A stretch of DNA of 64,000 nt, from assembly GCF_000196495.1 (NCBI RefSeq), contig NC_011312.1:1984001-2048000 (forward strand), written 5' to 3'. A program made the translations under genes and the position numbers. This stretch comes from Aliivibrio salmonicida LFI1238 (GTDB lineage: Bacteria > Pseudomonadota > Gammaproteobacteria > Enterobacterales > Vibrionaceae). The notes under the pieces are model-generated. The model worked only from the letters and a program-made list of their open reading frames with translations. It was not told where the DNA came from and searched no databases. Within the stretch, counting starts at the first letter, position 1; each line of letters opens with the position of its first letter. Positions 26,002 to 34,762 of this stretch are shown here, one piece after another.

Positions 26002-27432
26002 ATGCAAAAAAAATATTTACTCATGGTTGAAGACACCGCTTCTGTTGCTGCGCTTTATCGTTCTTACCTTAATCCTTTAGGTTTAGATATCGATGTTGTA
26101 GCAAAAGGTGTTGATGCGATTGAAAAAGTGACGTTAAAGGCACCGGATTTAATTTTATTGGATTTGCGCTTGCCGGATATGACTGGACTTGAGGTTTTAA
26201 CGGAAATTCGAAAAATTCATCATGATACACCTGTTGTGTTAATGACTGCCCATGGTTCTATTGATGTTGCCGTTGAAGCGATGCGTTTAGGTGCTCAGGA
26301 TTTTCTTATTAAACCATGTGAAGCTGATAGACTTAGAGTCACTGTAAATAGTGCATTAAGAAGAGCGCAAAAGAACTTAGATAATACGGATCTTGATCCC
26401 AATAAAAGCAACAATCAATACCAAGGTTTTATTGGTAGTAGCTCTCAAATGCATCAAGTATATCGAACTATTGATTCTGCGGCGCCAAGTAAAGCCACGG
26501 TCTTTATTACTGGGGAATCAGGAACAGGTAAAGAAGTGTGTGCCGAAGCAGTTCACGCAGCAAGTAAGCGGGGAGACGGTCCATTTATCGCGATTAACTG
26601 TGCCGCGATACCGAAAGACTTGATTGAAAGTGAGTTGTTTGGTCATGTTAAAGGCGCATTTACAGGAGCGTCAGTTGATAGGAAAGGGGCGGCAGAACAA
26701 GCTGACGGAGGAACCCTGTTCTTAGATGAATTGTGCGAAATGGATTTAGATCTGCAAACCAAATTATTACGTTTTATCCAAACAGGGACCTTTAAAAAAG
26801 TAGGTTCTTCTAAAATGAGTCGAGTTGATGTTCGATTTGTTTGTGCAACCAACCGCAATCCTTGGCTAGAAGTTCAAGCAGGTCGATTCCGTGAAGATTT
26901 ATATTATCGATTGCATGTTATCCCATTAACGCTGCCTCCGTTACGGGAAAGAGGCAATGATATTATTGAAATTGGTCACTCAATATTAGGTCACTTTTCT
27001 CATGAAGAAGGGAGAGAATTTATTACATTTAGCCCAGATGTGGTTTCTCGATTTCTTGAATATGATTGGCCGGGAAACGTTCGGCAATTACAAAACGTCA
27101 TTAGAAATGTCGTGGTATTGAATCGGGGTAAAGAAGTCTTGCTTTCTATGCTTCCGCCACCGTTAGCGCCAGAAGATAATAATGGTTCGAATATTGCATC
27201 TTTACAAGCAGTTAATCGATTAAGCCGTCATTTTGAACAACTTCCAGTTGATATTGAATTCGTACCTGAAGGCAATATGAAAAAAGAAATTAGACCATTA
27301 TGGTTGTCTGAAAAGCAGATTATAGAAGATGCAATTACTCTATGTGATGGGAACATTCCACGAGCCGCTAAACAATTAGAGGTGAGCCCTTCCACAATAT
27401 ATAGAAAATTACAGTCATGGAATGATAAATAG
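26002..27432 (+). CDS. luxO: Quorum-sensing response regulator LuxO
   Basis: Sigma-54-dependent activator of Qrr1, 476 residues. The receiver domain has phospho-acceptor D54 (LLLDLRLPDMTG). The AAA+ domain has Walker A GESGTGKE, the sigma-54-contacting GAFTGA loop and GGTLFLDELCEM. The C-terminal Fis-type HTH is GNIPRAAKQLEVSPSTIYRKL. The frame stays open 31 codons upstream through the LuxO sites, but I choose the ATG at 26002 (MQKKYLLMVEDT), which has GGA upstream and matches known LuxO N-termini. It is followed 11 bases later by luxU. Confidence 0.96.
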   Translation: MQKKYLLMVEDTASVAALYRSYLNPLGLDIDVVAKGVDAIEKVTLKAPDLILLDLRLPDMTGLEVLTEIRKIHHDTPVVLMTAHGSIDVAVEAMRLGAQDFLIKPCEADRLRVTVNSALRRAQKNLDNTDLDPNKSNNQYQGFIGSSSQMHQVYRTIDSAAPSKATVFITGESGTGKEVCAEAVHAASKRGDGPFIAINCAAIPKDLIESELFGHVKGAFTGASVDRKGAAEQADGGTLFLDELCEMDLDLQTKLLRFIQTGTFKKVGSSKMSRVDVRFVCATNRNPWLEVQAGRFREDLYYRLHVIPLTLPPLRERGNDIIEIGHSILGHFSHEEGREFITFSPDVVSRFLEYDWPGNVRQLQNVIRNVVVLNRGKEVLLSMLPPPLAPEDNNGSNIASLQAVNRLSRHFEQLPVDIEFVPEGNMKKEIRPLWLSEKQIIEDAITLCDGNIPRAAKQLEVSPSTIYRKLQSWNDK

Positions 27433-27443
27433 AGGGTGATACC

Positions 27444-27776
27444 GTGAATCAATATGTAAATCAACTAGCCGTCAATCAGTTAGTGCAGGAAGTTGGTGAT
27501 GAGAATGTGCCCTTTTTATTTGGTATTTTCTGTGATGAATTACATGACTTTATTGATACATTAAGTTCTCAACCTGAAATTGATAAAGTAAGAGAAATTA
27601 GCCATTGCTTAAAGAGTAGTGCCGGTAGTTTTGGTGCGGATAAGTTAGCGGGAATGGCGATTGATGTCGAAGAAAAAGCAAAATCACATCAAAAAGAATG
27701 GGTTCAGAATAATATGTCTGAGTTTGTTGATATTGCTCGTCAAACAGAGCGTGCTTATCGAGAATTTCTGATTTAG
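27444..27776 (+). CDS. luxU: Phosphorelay protein LuxU
   Basis: Histidine phosphotransfer protein of 110 residues that carries phosphate from the quorum-sensing kinases (LuxN/LuxQ/AinR class) to LuxO. The Hpt motif ISHCLKSSAGSFGADKL holds the phospho-histidine H54. The start is GTG at 27444 with AGAGGGTGAT upstream. It is the second gene of a luxO-luxU operon. Confidence 0.94.
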   Translation: MNQYVNQLAVNQLVQEVGDENVPFLFGIFCDELHDFIDTLSSQPEIDKVREISHCLKSSAGSFGADKLAGMAIDVEEKAKSHQKEWVQNNMSEFVDIARQTERAYREFLI

Positions 27777-27778
27777 GA

Positions 27779-27810
27779 AATTGGCTTTTATTATAAAATA
27801 AAAGCCAATT
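27779..27810. terminator. Long AT-rich hairpin between luxU and the yvcK homologue
   Basis: Perfect 14-bp arms AATTGGCTTTTATT (27779-27792) and AATAAAAGCCAATT (27797-27810) around a 4-base loop, between convergent genes. There is no strong T-run after either arm, so efficiency as an intrinsic terminator is uncertain. Confidence 0.6.
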
Positions 27811-27825
27811 CTAAAGCTGCCTTGG

Positions 27826-28704
27826 TTAGTTTAATAGCCCAACGATAGCTTGTTTTAATTTGTCTCTATCGTGTCGCCAATCATGATTTGGTGACGCGAG
27901 ATCTGTTTTTCTGCAATCGTATTCATTTTGTAACTCAGCTAATTCTCGATCTGTTAGAACGATATCTACTTTTCTTCCCGAACACGCGCGTTCACACCAA
28001 GCTAACATCGTTGAATGGTTCATTTTACCTGCAGGGCCAAACTCTTTAGATAAATTATCAATGAAGACGACTTTTGCATGCTTGTTTCCTGCAATGGCTT
28101 TACCAATTCCGGGTAATAGTAACGGTGGCATTATGCTCGTTAAAAAACTGCCTGGTCCAAGTAAAATCAAATCCGCTTCTTTTACTGCATCAATTGCTTC
28201 TAAGGTTGCTGGTACTTCAGGATCAAGAAAAAGACGAAGTGGAACTTCTTCCATGTCATCAACATTGGTTTCCCCTGATATTTTACGTAGATCAGTGGTT
28301 AACGCGCCTAAATCTGATGGATGCTCAGACATTGGAATGATGTTTGTCTCTACTTTTAGCATATCTCGAATTAAATTAATGGCATCCAATGGACGAACAC
28401 TTAGGTTGTCTAACGCGGTAAGCATTAGATTTCCAAGATTATGACCGTGTAATTCACCTAGGCCTTTAAATCGGTATTCAAACATCATAGAGCTAATCGA
28501 AGGGTCCATAATGAGCTGGTTGATACAATTTCGAGTATCTCCCCACGCAATTCCTCCTTGGCACTCTCTAATGCGCCCTGTAGAGCCTCCATTATCTGTT
28601 GTTGCTACTATGCCTGTAGCATTGCTTCCAAAATCACTAAGCGCAGCAAGAACTCGCCCTAAGCCGTGACCACCACCAATGACAACAATTTTATGTTCAG
28701 TCAT
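27826..28704 (-). CDS. YvcK/YbhK family protein (CofD-like fold)
   Basis: A 292-residue protein of the gluconeogenesis-factor family, resembling E. coli YbhK and B. subtilis YvcK. The N-terminal nucleotide-binding IGGGHGLGRVLAALS and later TDNGGSTGRIR and LGPGSFLTSIMPPLL are typical. In B. subtilis the protein binds UDP-sugars and affects carbon and cell-wall metabolism; the role here is not established. I place the start at 28704 (MTEHKIVVIGGG), not an upstream in-frame ATG that adds 19 atypical residues. It sits between luxOU and moaA as in V. cholerae. Confidence 0.9.
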   Translation of the reverse strand: MTEHKIVVIGGGHGLGRVLAALSDFGSNATGIVATTDNGGSTGRIRECQGGIAWGDTRNCINQLIMDPSISSMMFEYRFKGLGELHGHNLGNLMLTALDNLSVRPLDAINLIRDMLKVETNIIPMSEHPSDLGALTTDLRKISGETNVDDMEEVPLRLFLDPEVPATLEAIDAVKEADLILLGPGSFLTSIMPPLLLPGIGKAIAGNKHAKVVFIDNLSKEFGPAGKMNHSTMLAWCERACSGRKVDIVLTDRELAELQNEYDCRKTDLASPNHDWRHDRDKLKQAIVGLLN

Positions 28705-28948
28705 GTTTATATTCTTTAAAAAACGTAAATTGAGTGTGGTGGATAATAATAAATTGGACAAGTACTAATAAAGTAAATGTTGAATTAATCACAGTTTTAA
28801 GTAATTTGTTATTAACAAAGTTAACAGTAATCAAATAAAATAGAGAAATTTTGGGTTAATTTCAAAAGAAATTGGAAAACCACAGAAATATTGAGTATTT
28901 TAATAAGAGCACCAACTGAATTAATACTGGTTTAGTGTGGTTGCCATA

Positions 28949-29068
28949 ACTCCGAGCTCAAGCTACTAAGTTGTTCTAAGAAATATTCAATATGTAGTGT
29001 GAGCCAGTGACAATTCGGTCACAAGGGTTTGTTTGGAAATGAACAAGCCTCCCGTGTTTGGAAAGGTG
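28949..29068 (+). promoter_or_regulatory. Moco (molybdenum cofactor) riboswitch
   Basis: The moaA leader has the conserved Moco-motif elements: GTGAC..GTCAC hairpin (29007-29021), GGGTTTGTTT paired with GAACAAGCCTCCCGT (29025-29055), and GGAAAGG at 29060-29066, which doubles as the moaA ribosome-binding site. A longer upstream arm begins near AACTCC at 28948. In E. coli this motif represses moa when cofactor is present. Boundaries of the upstream arm are approximate. Confidence 0.85.
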
Positions 29069-29072
29069 TTCC

Positions 29073-30062
29073 GTGGCGAAACAATTTGAAGATAACTACA
29101 ACCGTAAGTTTTATTATTTACGGTTGTCGATTACAGACGTCTGTAATTTTAAATGTACTTATTGCTTACCTGATGGTTATCGACCTGAAAATGGTAAGCG
29201 AGAGTCCTTCCTAGAGCTTGATGAAATCGAACGTACTGTGAGTGCGTTTGCCCGCTGTGGTACGTCAAAAGTGCGTATTACAGGGGGAGAGCCAAGCCTT
29301 CGTAAAGATTTCACTGACATTATCCGTACTGTGGCTTCTCAGCCGGGGATAACTAAAGTTGCTACGACAACAAATGGTTATCGGATGGAAAAACATGTCG
29401 CTGAATGGCGTGAAGCAGGTTTAACGAATATCAATGTCAGTGTTGATAGCTTAAATCCAAATATGTTTTATCAGATCACAGGTGAAAATAAATTCGCCGA
29501 AGTTATGGCTGGTATTGATAAAGCAATTGAAGTGGGTTTTAAGCAAGTCAAAGTGAATACGGTATTACTGAAAGATCTCAACAGCACCGAATTACCTCTC
29601 TTTTTAAAGTGGATCCAAACTCGTCCTATTCAATTGCGTTTTATTGAGTTGATGCAAACGGGTGAAATGGACGATCTTTTCAAAAATCATCATCAATCTG
29701 GTGTCTCGATCCGTAATCACTTAATTGCGAATAACTGGATATTAAAAGCTCGTGGCGAAAGTGATGGCCCAGCTCAAGTTTTTATTCATCCAGATTATAT
29801 GGGTGAAATAGGGTTAATAATGCCTTACGAAAAAGATTTCTGTCAGAGTTGTAATCGATTACGAGTATCAGCAAAAGGTAAGTTACATATGTGCCTATTT
29901 GGTGATTACGGTGTTGAATTACGTGATTTATTGCAAGCTGATACTCAGCAAGACGAGTTAATTCAGCGCATTCAAACGCAATTAGATAATAAAGCAGAAG
30001 GCCACTTTTTACATGATGGCCACGCTGGAATGACCCCTCATTTAGCCTCTATTGGCGGATAA
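29073..30062 (+). CDS. moaA: GTP 3',8-cyclase MoaA
   Basis: Radical-SAM enzyme that starts molybdopterin synthesis from GTP, 329 residues. The N-terminal SAM cluster motif is CNFKCTYC; a second C-terminal cluster uses CQSCNRLRVSAKGKLHMC. The C-terminal GG tail is present (ASIGG). I choose the GTG at 29073 (VAKQFEDNYNRKFYYLRLS), eight bases after GGAAAGG within the riboswitch; a further in-frame TTG lies five codons upstream. It is the first gene of moaACDE; moaB is absent from this locus. Confidence 0.96.
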   Translation: MAKQFEDNYNRKFYYLRLSITDVCNFKCTYCLPDGYRPENGKRESFLELDEIERTVSAFARCGTSKVRITGGEPSLRKDFTDIIRTVASQPGITKVATTTNGYRMEKHVAEWREAGLTNINVSVDSLNPNMFYQITGENKFAEVMAGIDKAIEVGFKQVKVNTVLLKDLNSTELPLFLKWIQTRPIQLRFIELMQTGEMDDLFKNHHQSGVSIRNHLIANNWILKARGESDGPAQVFIHPDYMGEIGLIMPYEKDFCQSCNRLRVSAKGKLHMCLFGDYGVELRDLLQADTQQDELIQRIQTQLDNKAEGHFLHDGHAGMTPHLASIGG

Positions 30063-30074
30063 TAAAGAAGAATT

Positions 30075-30554
30075 ATGTCAAATTTTACTCATATTAATGC
30101 CTCTGGTGAGGCGAACATGGTTGATGTATCAGCAAAACAAGAAACCGTTCGTGAAGCGCGTGCAGAAGCATTCGTACATATGGCACCAGAAACTCTAAAG
30201 TTGATTGTTTCTGGTTCTCATCATAAAGGTGATGTTTTTGCTACAGCACGTATTGCAGGCATTCAAGCCGCGAAAAAAACATGGGATCTTATTCCATTAT
30301 GCCATCCGTTGTTGCTGACTAAAGTAGAAGTTCAACTTGAAGCAATTGAAGCCGAAAACATGGTTCGTATTGAATCAGTCTGTAAGTTAACTGGAAAAAC
30401 TGGCGTTGAAATGGAAGCCTTAACAGCTGCTTCTGTTGCGGCTTTAACCATTTATGATATGTGTAAAGCCGTTCAAAAAGACATGGTTATTAGTCAAGTT
30501 CGTTTATTAGAAAAAACGGGCGGTAAATCTGGACACTTTAAGGCTGACGCATGA
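30075..30554 (+). CDS. moaC: Cyclic pyranopterin monophosphate synthase MoaC
   Basis: Second enzyme of molybdopterin synthesis, converting the MoaA product to cPMP. 159 residues with LCHPLLLTKVEV, VEMEALTAASVAALTIYDMCKA and the catalytic lysine region EKTGGKSG. An AAGAAG ribosome site precedes the ATG. The stop overlaps the moaD start by four bases, indicating coupled translation. Confidence 0.96.
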   Translation: MSNFTHINASGEANMVDVSAKQETVREARAEAFVHMAPETLKLIVSGSHHKGDVFATARIAGIQAAKKTWDLIPLCHPLLLTKVEVQLEAIEAENMVRIESVCKLTGKTGVEMEALTAASVAALTIYDMCKAVQKDMVISQVRLLEKTGGKSGHFKADA

Positions 30555-30796
30555 TCACAGTATTATTTTTTGCCCAAACTAAAGAGTTAGTAGGAACTGG
30601 TAAACTGGAACTTACAGGTGAGTACGCGACAGCGGAAGCCATTCGAGAAGAGCTAAGTAAAAAAGAAGGTAAGTGGGATTTAGCCCTAGAAAAAGGCAAA
30701 TTGCTTGTCGCAATAAATCAAACTATTTCAAGCTTAGATTCCGCGGTTGTTGATGGTGATGAAGTCGCCTTTTTCCCACCAGTAACAGGTGGTTAA
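30551..30796 (+). CDS. moaD: Molybdopterin synthase sulfur carrier MoaD
   Basis: Ubiquitin-like small subunit of molybdopterin synthase, 81 residues ending in the diagnostic double glycine PPVTGG, which is thiocarboxylated by MoeB. The start ATG overlaps the moaC stop. It is followed directly by moaE, its partner subunit. Confidence 0.95.
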   Translation: MITVLFFAQTKELVGTGKLELTGEYATAEAIREELSKKEGKWDLALEKGKLLVAINQTISSLDSAVVDGDEVAFFPPVTGG

Positions 30797-30797
30797 G

Positions 30798-31244
30798 ATG
30801 ATTTCTGTTCAAGAACATGACTTCAATGTTGGTGATGAATATAATCTCTTAGCAGAAGGCACGGCCTCTGGTGCTGTGGTTACTTTTATCGGTAAGGTTC
30901 GAGATATGAACCTTGGTGATGATGTGACGGGGCTTTCTTTAGAGCATTACCCCGGTATGACAGAAAAATCATTGAATGATATTGTTGCACAGTCGAAAGA
31001 GCGCTGGCGGCTCTTAAAAGTGAAAGTGATTCATCGTGTTGGTGATCTGGAACTGGGCGATCAAATTGTGTTTGTTGGCGTATCGAGTGCACACCGTGGT
31101 GCTGCGTTTGAATCTTGCGAATTCATTATGGATTACTTAAAAACAAATGCACCTTTTTGGAAGAAAGAAAGAACAACCAAAGAAGTACGTTGGGTTGAAT
31201 CTAGAGACACAGATAAATCTGCAGCGCAGCGTTGGGAAAAATAG
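30798..31244 (+). CDS. moaE: Molybdopterin synthase catalytic subunit MoaE
   Basis: Large subunit of molybdopterin synthase, 148 residues, inserting two sulfurs into cPMP. Typical motifs are TFIGKVRDMNLGDDVTGLSLEHYPGMTE, HRVGDLELGD (split here for brevity of quotation) and the lysine-rich FWKKE active-site segment. I choose the ATG at 30798, with AGGTGG eight bases upstream, over a GTG three codons earlier that lies inside moaD. Last gene of the operon; a terminator follows. Confidence 0.95.
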   Translation: MISVQEHDFNVGDEYNLLAEGTASGAVVTFIGKVRDMNLGDDVTGLSLEHYPGMTEKSLNDIVAQSKERWRLLKVKVIHRVGDLELGDQIVFVGVSSAHRGAAFESCEFIMDYLKTNAPFWKKERTTKEVRWVESRDTDKSAAQRWEK

Positions 31245-31272
31245 ACCGAATTAGCTGATGTTTATATAAATA

Positions 31273-31308
31273 AAAAGGGAAGAGAGCATAAGCTTTCTTC
31301 CCTTTTTT
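31273..31308. terminator. Bidirectional terminator, moaE / ATP-grasp gene
   Basis: Stem AAAAAGGGAAG..AGAGC with GCTTTCTTCCCTTTTT (one wobble), between convergent genes, with A and T runs on both sides. Confidence 0.85.
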
Positions 31309-31332
31309 AGTTTTATGTATTCTACAGGTCAG

Positions 31333-32298
31333 CTATTTATTATAAATACCAAACTGTTCCATTGCATAAGCAACACGAGCTTCTGGAGTTGGGTAGGGAA
31401 TGGTTTCTTCCAAGCTTTCAATATGCTTTAAACGAGGGAGTAACCCTGTTCCGTTTGCAATTTGAATCGCTAAGCCTGGACGAGCATTAAGTTCTAGAAC
31501 CATTGGTCCGTATTTTTTATCGAGTACCATATCAGTACCCAGATAACCTAATCCGGTCATTTCCCACGCACTAGATGCAAGGGTTAATAGTTTATGCCAA
31601 TGAGGGACTTCTAGCGTACTTAATAATTTACCCGTATCAGGATGGTTCTCTACAGGTAAATCAAATTGTACGGCGCGTACGGCTTTTCCTGTCCCTATAT
31701 CGATACCCACACCAACAGCACCTTGGTGCAAGTTGGCTTTTCCATCGGAGTTTGTTGTTGATAAACGCATCATCGCCATTACAGGGTAGCCTTTAAATAC
31801 GATAATACGTACATCTGGCACTCCTTCATAACTGAAACCGTCAAACACATCATCAAACTCGATTAAGTTCTCGATCATCGCAACATCGTTTTTTCCACTA
31901 AGAGAAAAAAGACCTGCAAGTGTATTGGTAATATGTCGCTCTACATCTTGCTTGTTTGCCTCTGCTCCAGATGGTTTGTAATACACGCCATCTTTATGAG
32001 AAGTAACAACTAAAATGCCCTTACCGCCACTGCCTTGGGCTGGTTTGATAACAAAACCAGGCCAATCTTTAACGATATCGTGAATGTTCTTCACTTCAGC
32101 TTGGCTATCGATTACACCAATAAGTTTAGGAACCGTAGCGCCTGCTTTTACCGCAATCACTTTTGTTTTTAACTTATCATCAACTAATGGGTATTTGCTT
32201 CGACCATTGTAACGGCCGATATAACTGCCATTACGTTGATTCATGCCCATGATCCCTTTTGCTTTTAGTTTTGAAGGAGACGTGAATCTACTAAACAT
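31333..32298 (-). CDS. ATP-grasp, alpha-L-glutamate-ligase-like protein
   Basis: A 321-residue ATP-grasp protein related to RimK-type amino-acid ligases (sugar-transfer-associated/glutamate-ligase-like subgroup). PAQGSGGKGILVV is the flexible ATP-binding loop; VPDVRIIVFKG and LGTDMVLDKKYGPMVLELNARPG contain the metal- and nucleotide-binding acids (E and N of LELNARPG). No signal peptide, so cytoplasmic. It is the last gene of a minus-strand trio, three bases after the transglutaminase-like gene. Likely reaction is peptide-bond ligation of an amino acid to a protein or peptide; substrate unknown. Confidence 0.85.
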   Translation of the reverse strand: MFSRFTSPSKLKAKGIMGMNQRNGSYIGRYNGRSKYPLVDDKLKTKVIAVKAGATVPKLIGVIDSQAEVKNIHDIVKDWPGFVIKPAQGSGGKGILVVTSHKDGVYYKPSGAEANKQDVERHITNTLAGLFSLSGKNDVAMIENLIEFDDVFDGFSYEGVPDVRIIVFKGYPVMAMMRLSTTNSDGKANLHQGAVGVGIDIGTGKAVRAVQFDLPVENHPDTGKLLSTLEVPHWHKLLTLASSAWEMTGLGYLGTDMVLDKKYGPMVLELNARPGLAIQIANGTGLLPRLKHIESLEETIPYPTPEARVAYAMEQFGIYNK

Positions 32299-32301
32299 AG
32301 G

Positions 32302-33810
32302 TTAGTCCTCCGCTAAAGGCTTAAAGCGACGAAGCTCACTTAAACGGTAACCAGTATAATTACCAAGCATCAGTATAATGGCTAAAATAATTAGCTGAAT
32401 ACCAATAAAATTAAACGTTAAGTGCTGTACGAACGGGTTTGTCATTGCGATGTAGATAAGAACGGCTGTTAATAATGAACCGCCACCTTGAGTCGCAACT
32501 TCTTTCCAGCCTTCTTCTTCCCATAGAATCGACATACGTTCTACAGTCCAAGAAAGGATAATCATAGGGAAGAAGGTAATACTTAATCCTGCTGTTAAAC
32601 CAATCTTAAAGGCAACAATCGTGAAGATTGAAATGATCATGATTACAGAGATGATCACCGCAGATATCCTAGATACCAGGAGTAGGTTTAATTTGGATAA
32701 ATAGCTACGAATGATTAAGCCGGTACCAACAATCAGTAAGAAACCAACAATACCTGTGATTAATTGTGTTTGCACAAAAGCAACCGCGATCAACACTGGC
32801 ATGAAAGTACCTGATGTTTTCAAACCGATAATGACTCGTAAGAATACAACCATCAGTGCACCAATTGGAATAAGCATGATGGTTTTAAACATCGATTGCT
32901 CTTCAAGGGGAAGACTGTGGATAGAGAAGTTTAGCAGGTTGTCTGCTTCTACTTTCTTCTCGGTTGCAGCAGTAGGAGAAATTTCTTGTGCAATCATAGA
33001 GAAGTTGATTTGGCTATTTTTACCACCAACAACGTCTAAGAGAGAGACATTTGATTCGTCCCAAAGCAGTAAGTTAGCCGGTTGACCTTGGTCTCCGGTT
33101 TCTGGGTTAAACAACTGCCAGTCTTTGCCACTCCATACTTCAATCATATGCTGAACAGATTGACGACGACGACCATCTTCTAACCAAAGAGTACCAATAA
33201 CTTTATTATGGATATTTTCAAAACTTAAGAGTTTTGAAATAGCTTGAACTCTCGTTAAGTCATTAAGAAGCAAAGACGCATTTTGGTTATCTTTATCATT
33301 AAATTGCTTAATAAGTTCGCGAGTTAACGTAATATCGTCAGAAGAACGAGCTCTGGCTTGATCTAATAATGAGATTGCCGCAGATTCATGAGGGCCTTCA
33401 AAAGTGACGGCTTCAGGTTTCTCTGATTCTGGGGGCTGAATAACAGAGTCTGCTTGCGGGTCTACTAAGATTTGAGTTTTATAATAGAGCGTTTGTGGTC
33501 CGTCGGCCTGACGAATTGTCCATTCAGCTCGGCGTCCATGCTTTGTTGTTAGATAAGCGATACCATAGCCTGGAGAAGATGCACTCTCATCGACAATAGT
33601 AAAACCTGTTTGAGTTTGTGGTGCAGCCATAGAAACCTTGACTGGTTTATTTACTGCATCAAATTGAATTCGGGCTTCTACATCCCAAACTTGGCTTCTC
33701 TCACCTGGTGTCCAAGGCACTCCGTATGAATCGTGGCGTAGCCAGCTCAACGTAAGTCCTGCAATAATTAGTAGGGAGATAAGAAAATAAAAAGGCACTC
33801 TTGATGGCAT
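32302..33810 (-). CDS. Inactive transglutaminase-like protein with C-terminal 7TM domain
   Basis: A membrane protein of 502 residues. One N-terminal helix (about 7-24) is followed by a long extracytoplasmic region (25-300) with a transglutaminase-like fold segment (KVIGTLWLEDGRRRQSVQHMIEVW, LFNPETGD) lacking an obvious catalytic cysteine. Seven hydrophobic helices fill residues 305-490. This is the architecture described as inactive transglutaminase fused to seven TM helices, usually coupled to an ATP-grasp ligase and a retropepsin-like protease, exactly as here. Function unproven. Confidence 0.85.
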   Translation of the reverse strand: MPSRVPFYFLISLLIIAGLTLSWLRHDSYGVPWTPGERSQVWDVEARIQFDAVNKPVKVSMAAPQTQTGFTIVDESASSPGYGIAYLTTKHGRRAEWTIRQADGPQTLYYKTQILVDPQADSVIQPPESEKPEAVTFEGPHESAAISLLDQARARSSDDITLTRELIKQFNDKDNQNASLLLNDLTRVQAISKLLSFENIHNKVIGTLWLEDGRRRQSVQHMIEVWSGKDWQLFNPETGDQGQPANLLLWDESNVSLLDVVGGKNSQINFSMIAQEISPTAATEKKVEADNLLNFSIHSLPLEEQSMFKTIMLIPIGALMVVFLRVIIGLKTSGTFMPVLIAVAFVQTQLITGIVGFLLIVGTGLIIRSYLSKLNLLLVSRISAVIISVIMIISIFTIVAFKIGLTAGLSITFFPMIILSWTVERMSILWEEEGWKEVATQGGGSLLTAVLIYIAMTNPFVQHLTFNFIGIQLIILAIILMLGNYTGYRLSELRRFKPLAED

Positions 33811-33857
33811 AACATCCTCGTTGTAATGGCATAAGTGGAAAGATAATTATAATTTAA

Positions 33858-33897
33858 GCAATAACATAACGTTCAATTATATGTATTATGTTATTGC
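33858..33897. repeat. Inverted repeat between cluster genes
   Basis: Perfect 12-base arms GCAATAACATAA (33858-33869) and TTATGTTATTGC (33886-33897) with a 16-base loop, in the 102-base gap between the retropepsin-like gene and the transglutaminase-like gene. No T-run follows on either strand, so it is more likely an mRNA-stability hairpin or operator than a full terminator. Confidence 0.6.
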
Positions 33898-33912
33898 TTT
33901 CTTGGAAGGCGA

Positions 33913-34683
33913 TTATTTTTTGCTTTGAACAAATTCTTTGCTGACATCAACAACGGCAATGTCTTGAATAAACTCACGTCCTAGTAAAATAGAATGGGTC
34001 ATGTGAGAGCGATCTGCAAGGGTAAACTGTACTTTTTCATGGATTGCCCCAAGTTTAATCCATAATTCAACGACAGGTCGTCGTTCGGCCTCTTCGTTTG
34101 TTGATTGACGGATTTTAACATTGCGTATAACAGGGGCGGTAATCCACTCTAACTCATCAGTCTCCGCTTTTTTATTCTGTGCAACTAAATGAAAACGTAC
34201 CCATTGTGTGCCATTGCGTTCAAATTCTTGAAGATCGACGGCATTCAATGATGAGGTGGTTGCGCCAGTGTCTATTCGAGCGGTAAATACTTGCTTAATA
34301 TCTGCAATTTCTACATTTTCGATGGCACCTAAAATGATAGTGTCTTTTAATGATTGTGTTTGAAGAGAGACTGGCATCTGAACTAAACGAGCTTTCTTAT
34401 TCGTTGCTTGTGTGATACTCATTTGAATCTTAGTTTGTTCTGTTCGAACCAGAGATAACTCTTCTGATACGTTCGAAAGTTCTTTCTCTAAGGTTGAAAT
34501 GTAGTCGTTTTGGGTTTCTATTTTTGTTTCCATGCCACCTAAACGTGTGTTTAGATTAGATTCCATAGACTTAATAGCGGCAACCGTTTCTGTATTGTCA
34601 GAAACGACAGGTGCTGTCTGTGGAATTAATGCGCATCCTGAAAGGCTTAAAATAGCAACTAGAGGTAGAATTCGTTGGATCAT
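33913..34683 (-). CDS. Retropepsin-like aspartic protease lipoprotein (RimK-associated protease family)
   Basis: A 256-residue lipoprotein: signal peptide and lipobox LSGC (Cys 17), a coiled-coil region (about 30-95, TETVAAIKSMESNLNTRL), then a single-domain retropepsin-like module with the DTGATTSS catalytic motif near residue 140. Older annotation calls the family putative ATP-dependent zinc protease, but the D-T-G motif indicates an aspartic protease fold. It is the first gene of the trio on the minus strand. Placement suggests it acts on, or reverses, the product of the ligase-like gene. Confidence 0.82.
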   Translation of the reverse strand: MIQRILPLVAILSLSGCALIPQTAPVVSDNTETVAAIKSMESNLNTRLGGMETKIETQNDYISTLEKELSNVSEELSLVRTEQTKIQMSITQATNKKARLVQMPVSLQTQSLKDTIILGAIENVEIADIKQVFTARIDTGATTSSLNAVDLQEFERNGTQWVRFHLVAQNKKAETDELEWITAPVIRNVKIRQSTNEEAERRPVVELWIKLGAIHEKVQFTLADRSHMTHSILLGREFIQDIAVVDVSKEFVQSKK

Positions 34684-34762
34684 TTTATGTTCCGTTGAGT
34701 TAAATTAACATGTGCATAGTAACGATAATAAATAGGGGCGGATAGCCCCACAATGTTAGCGT

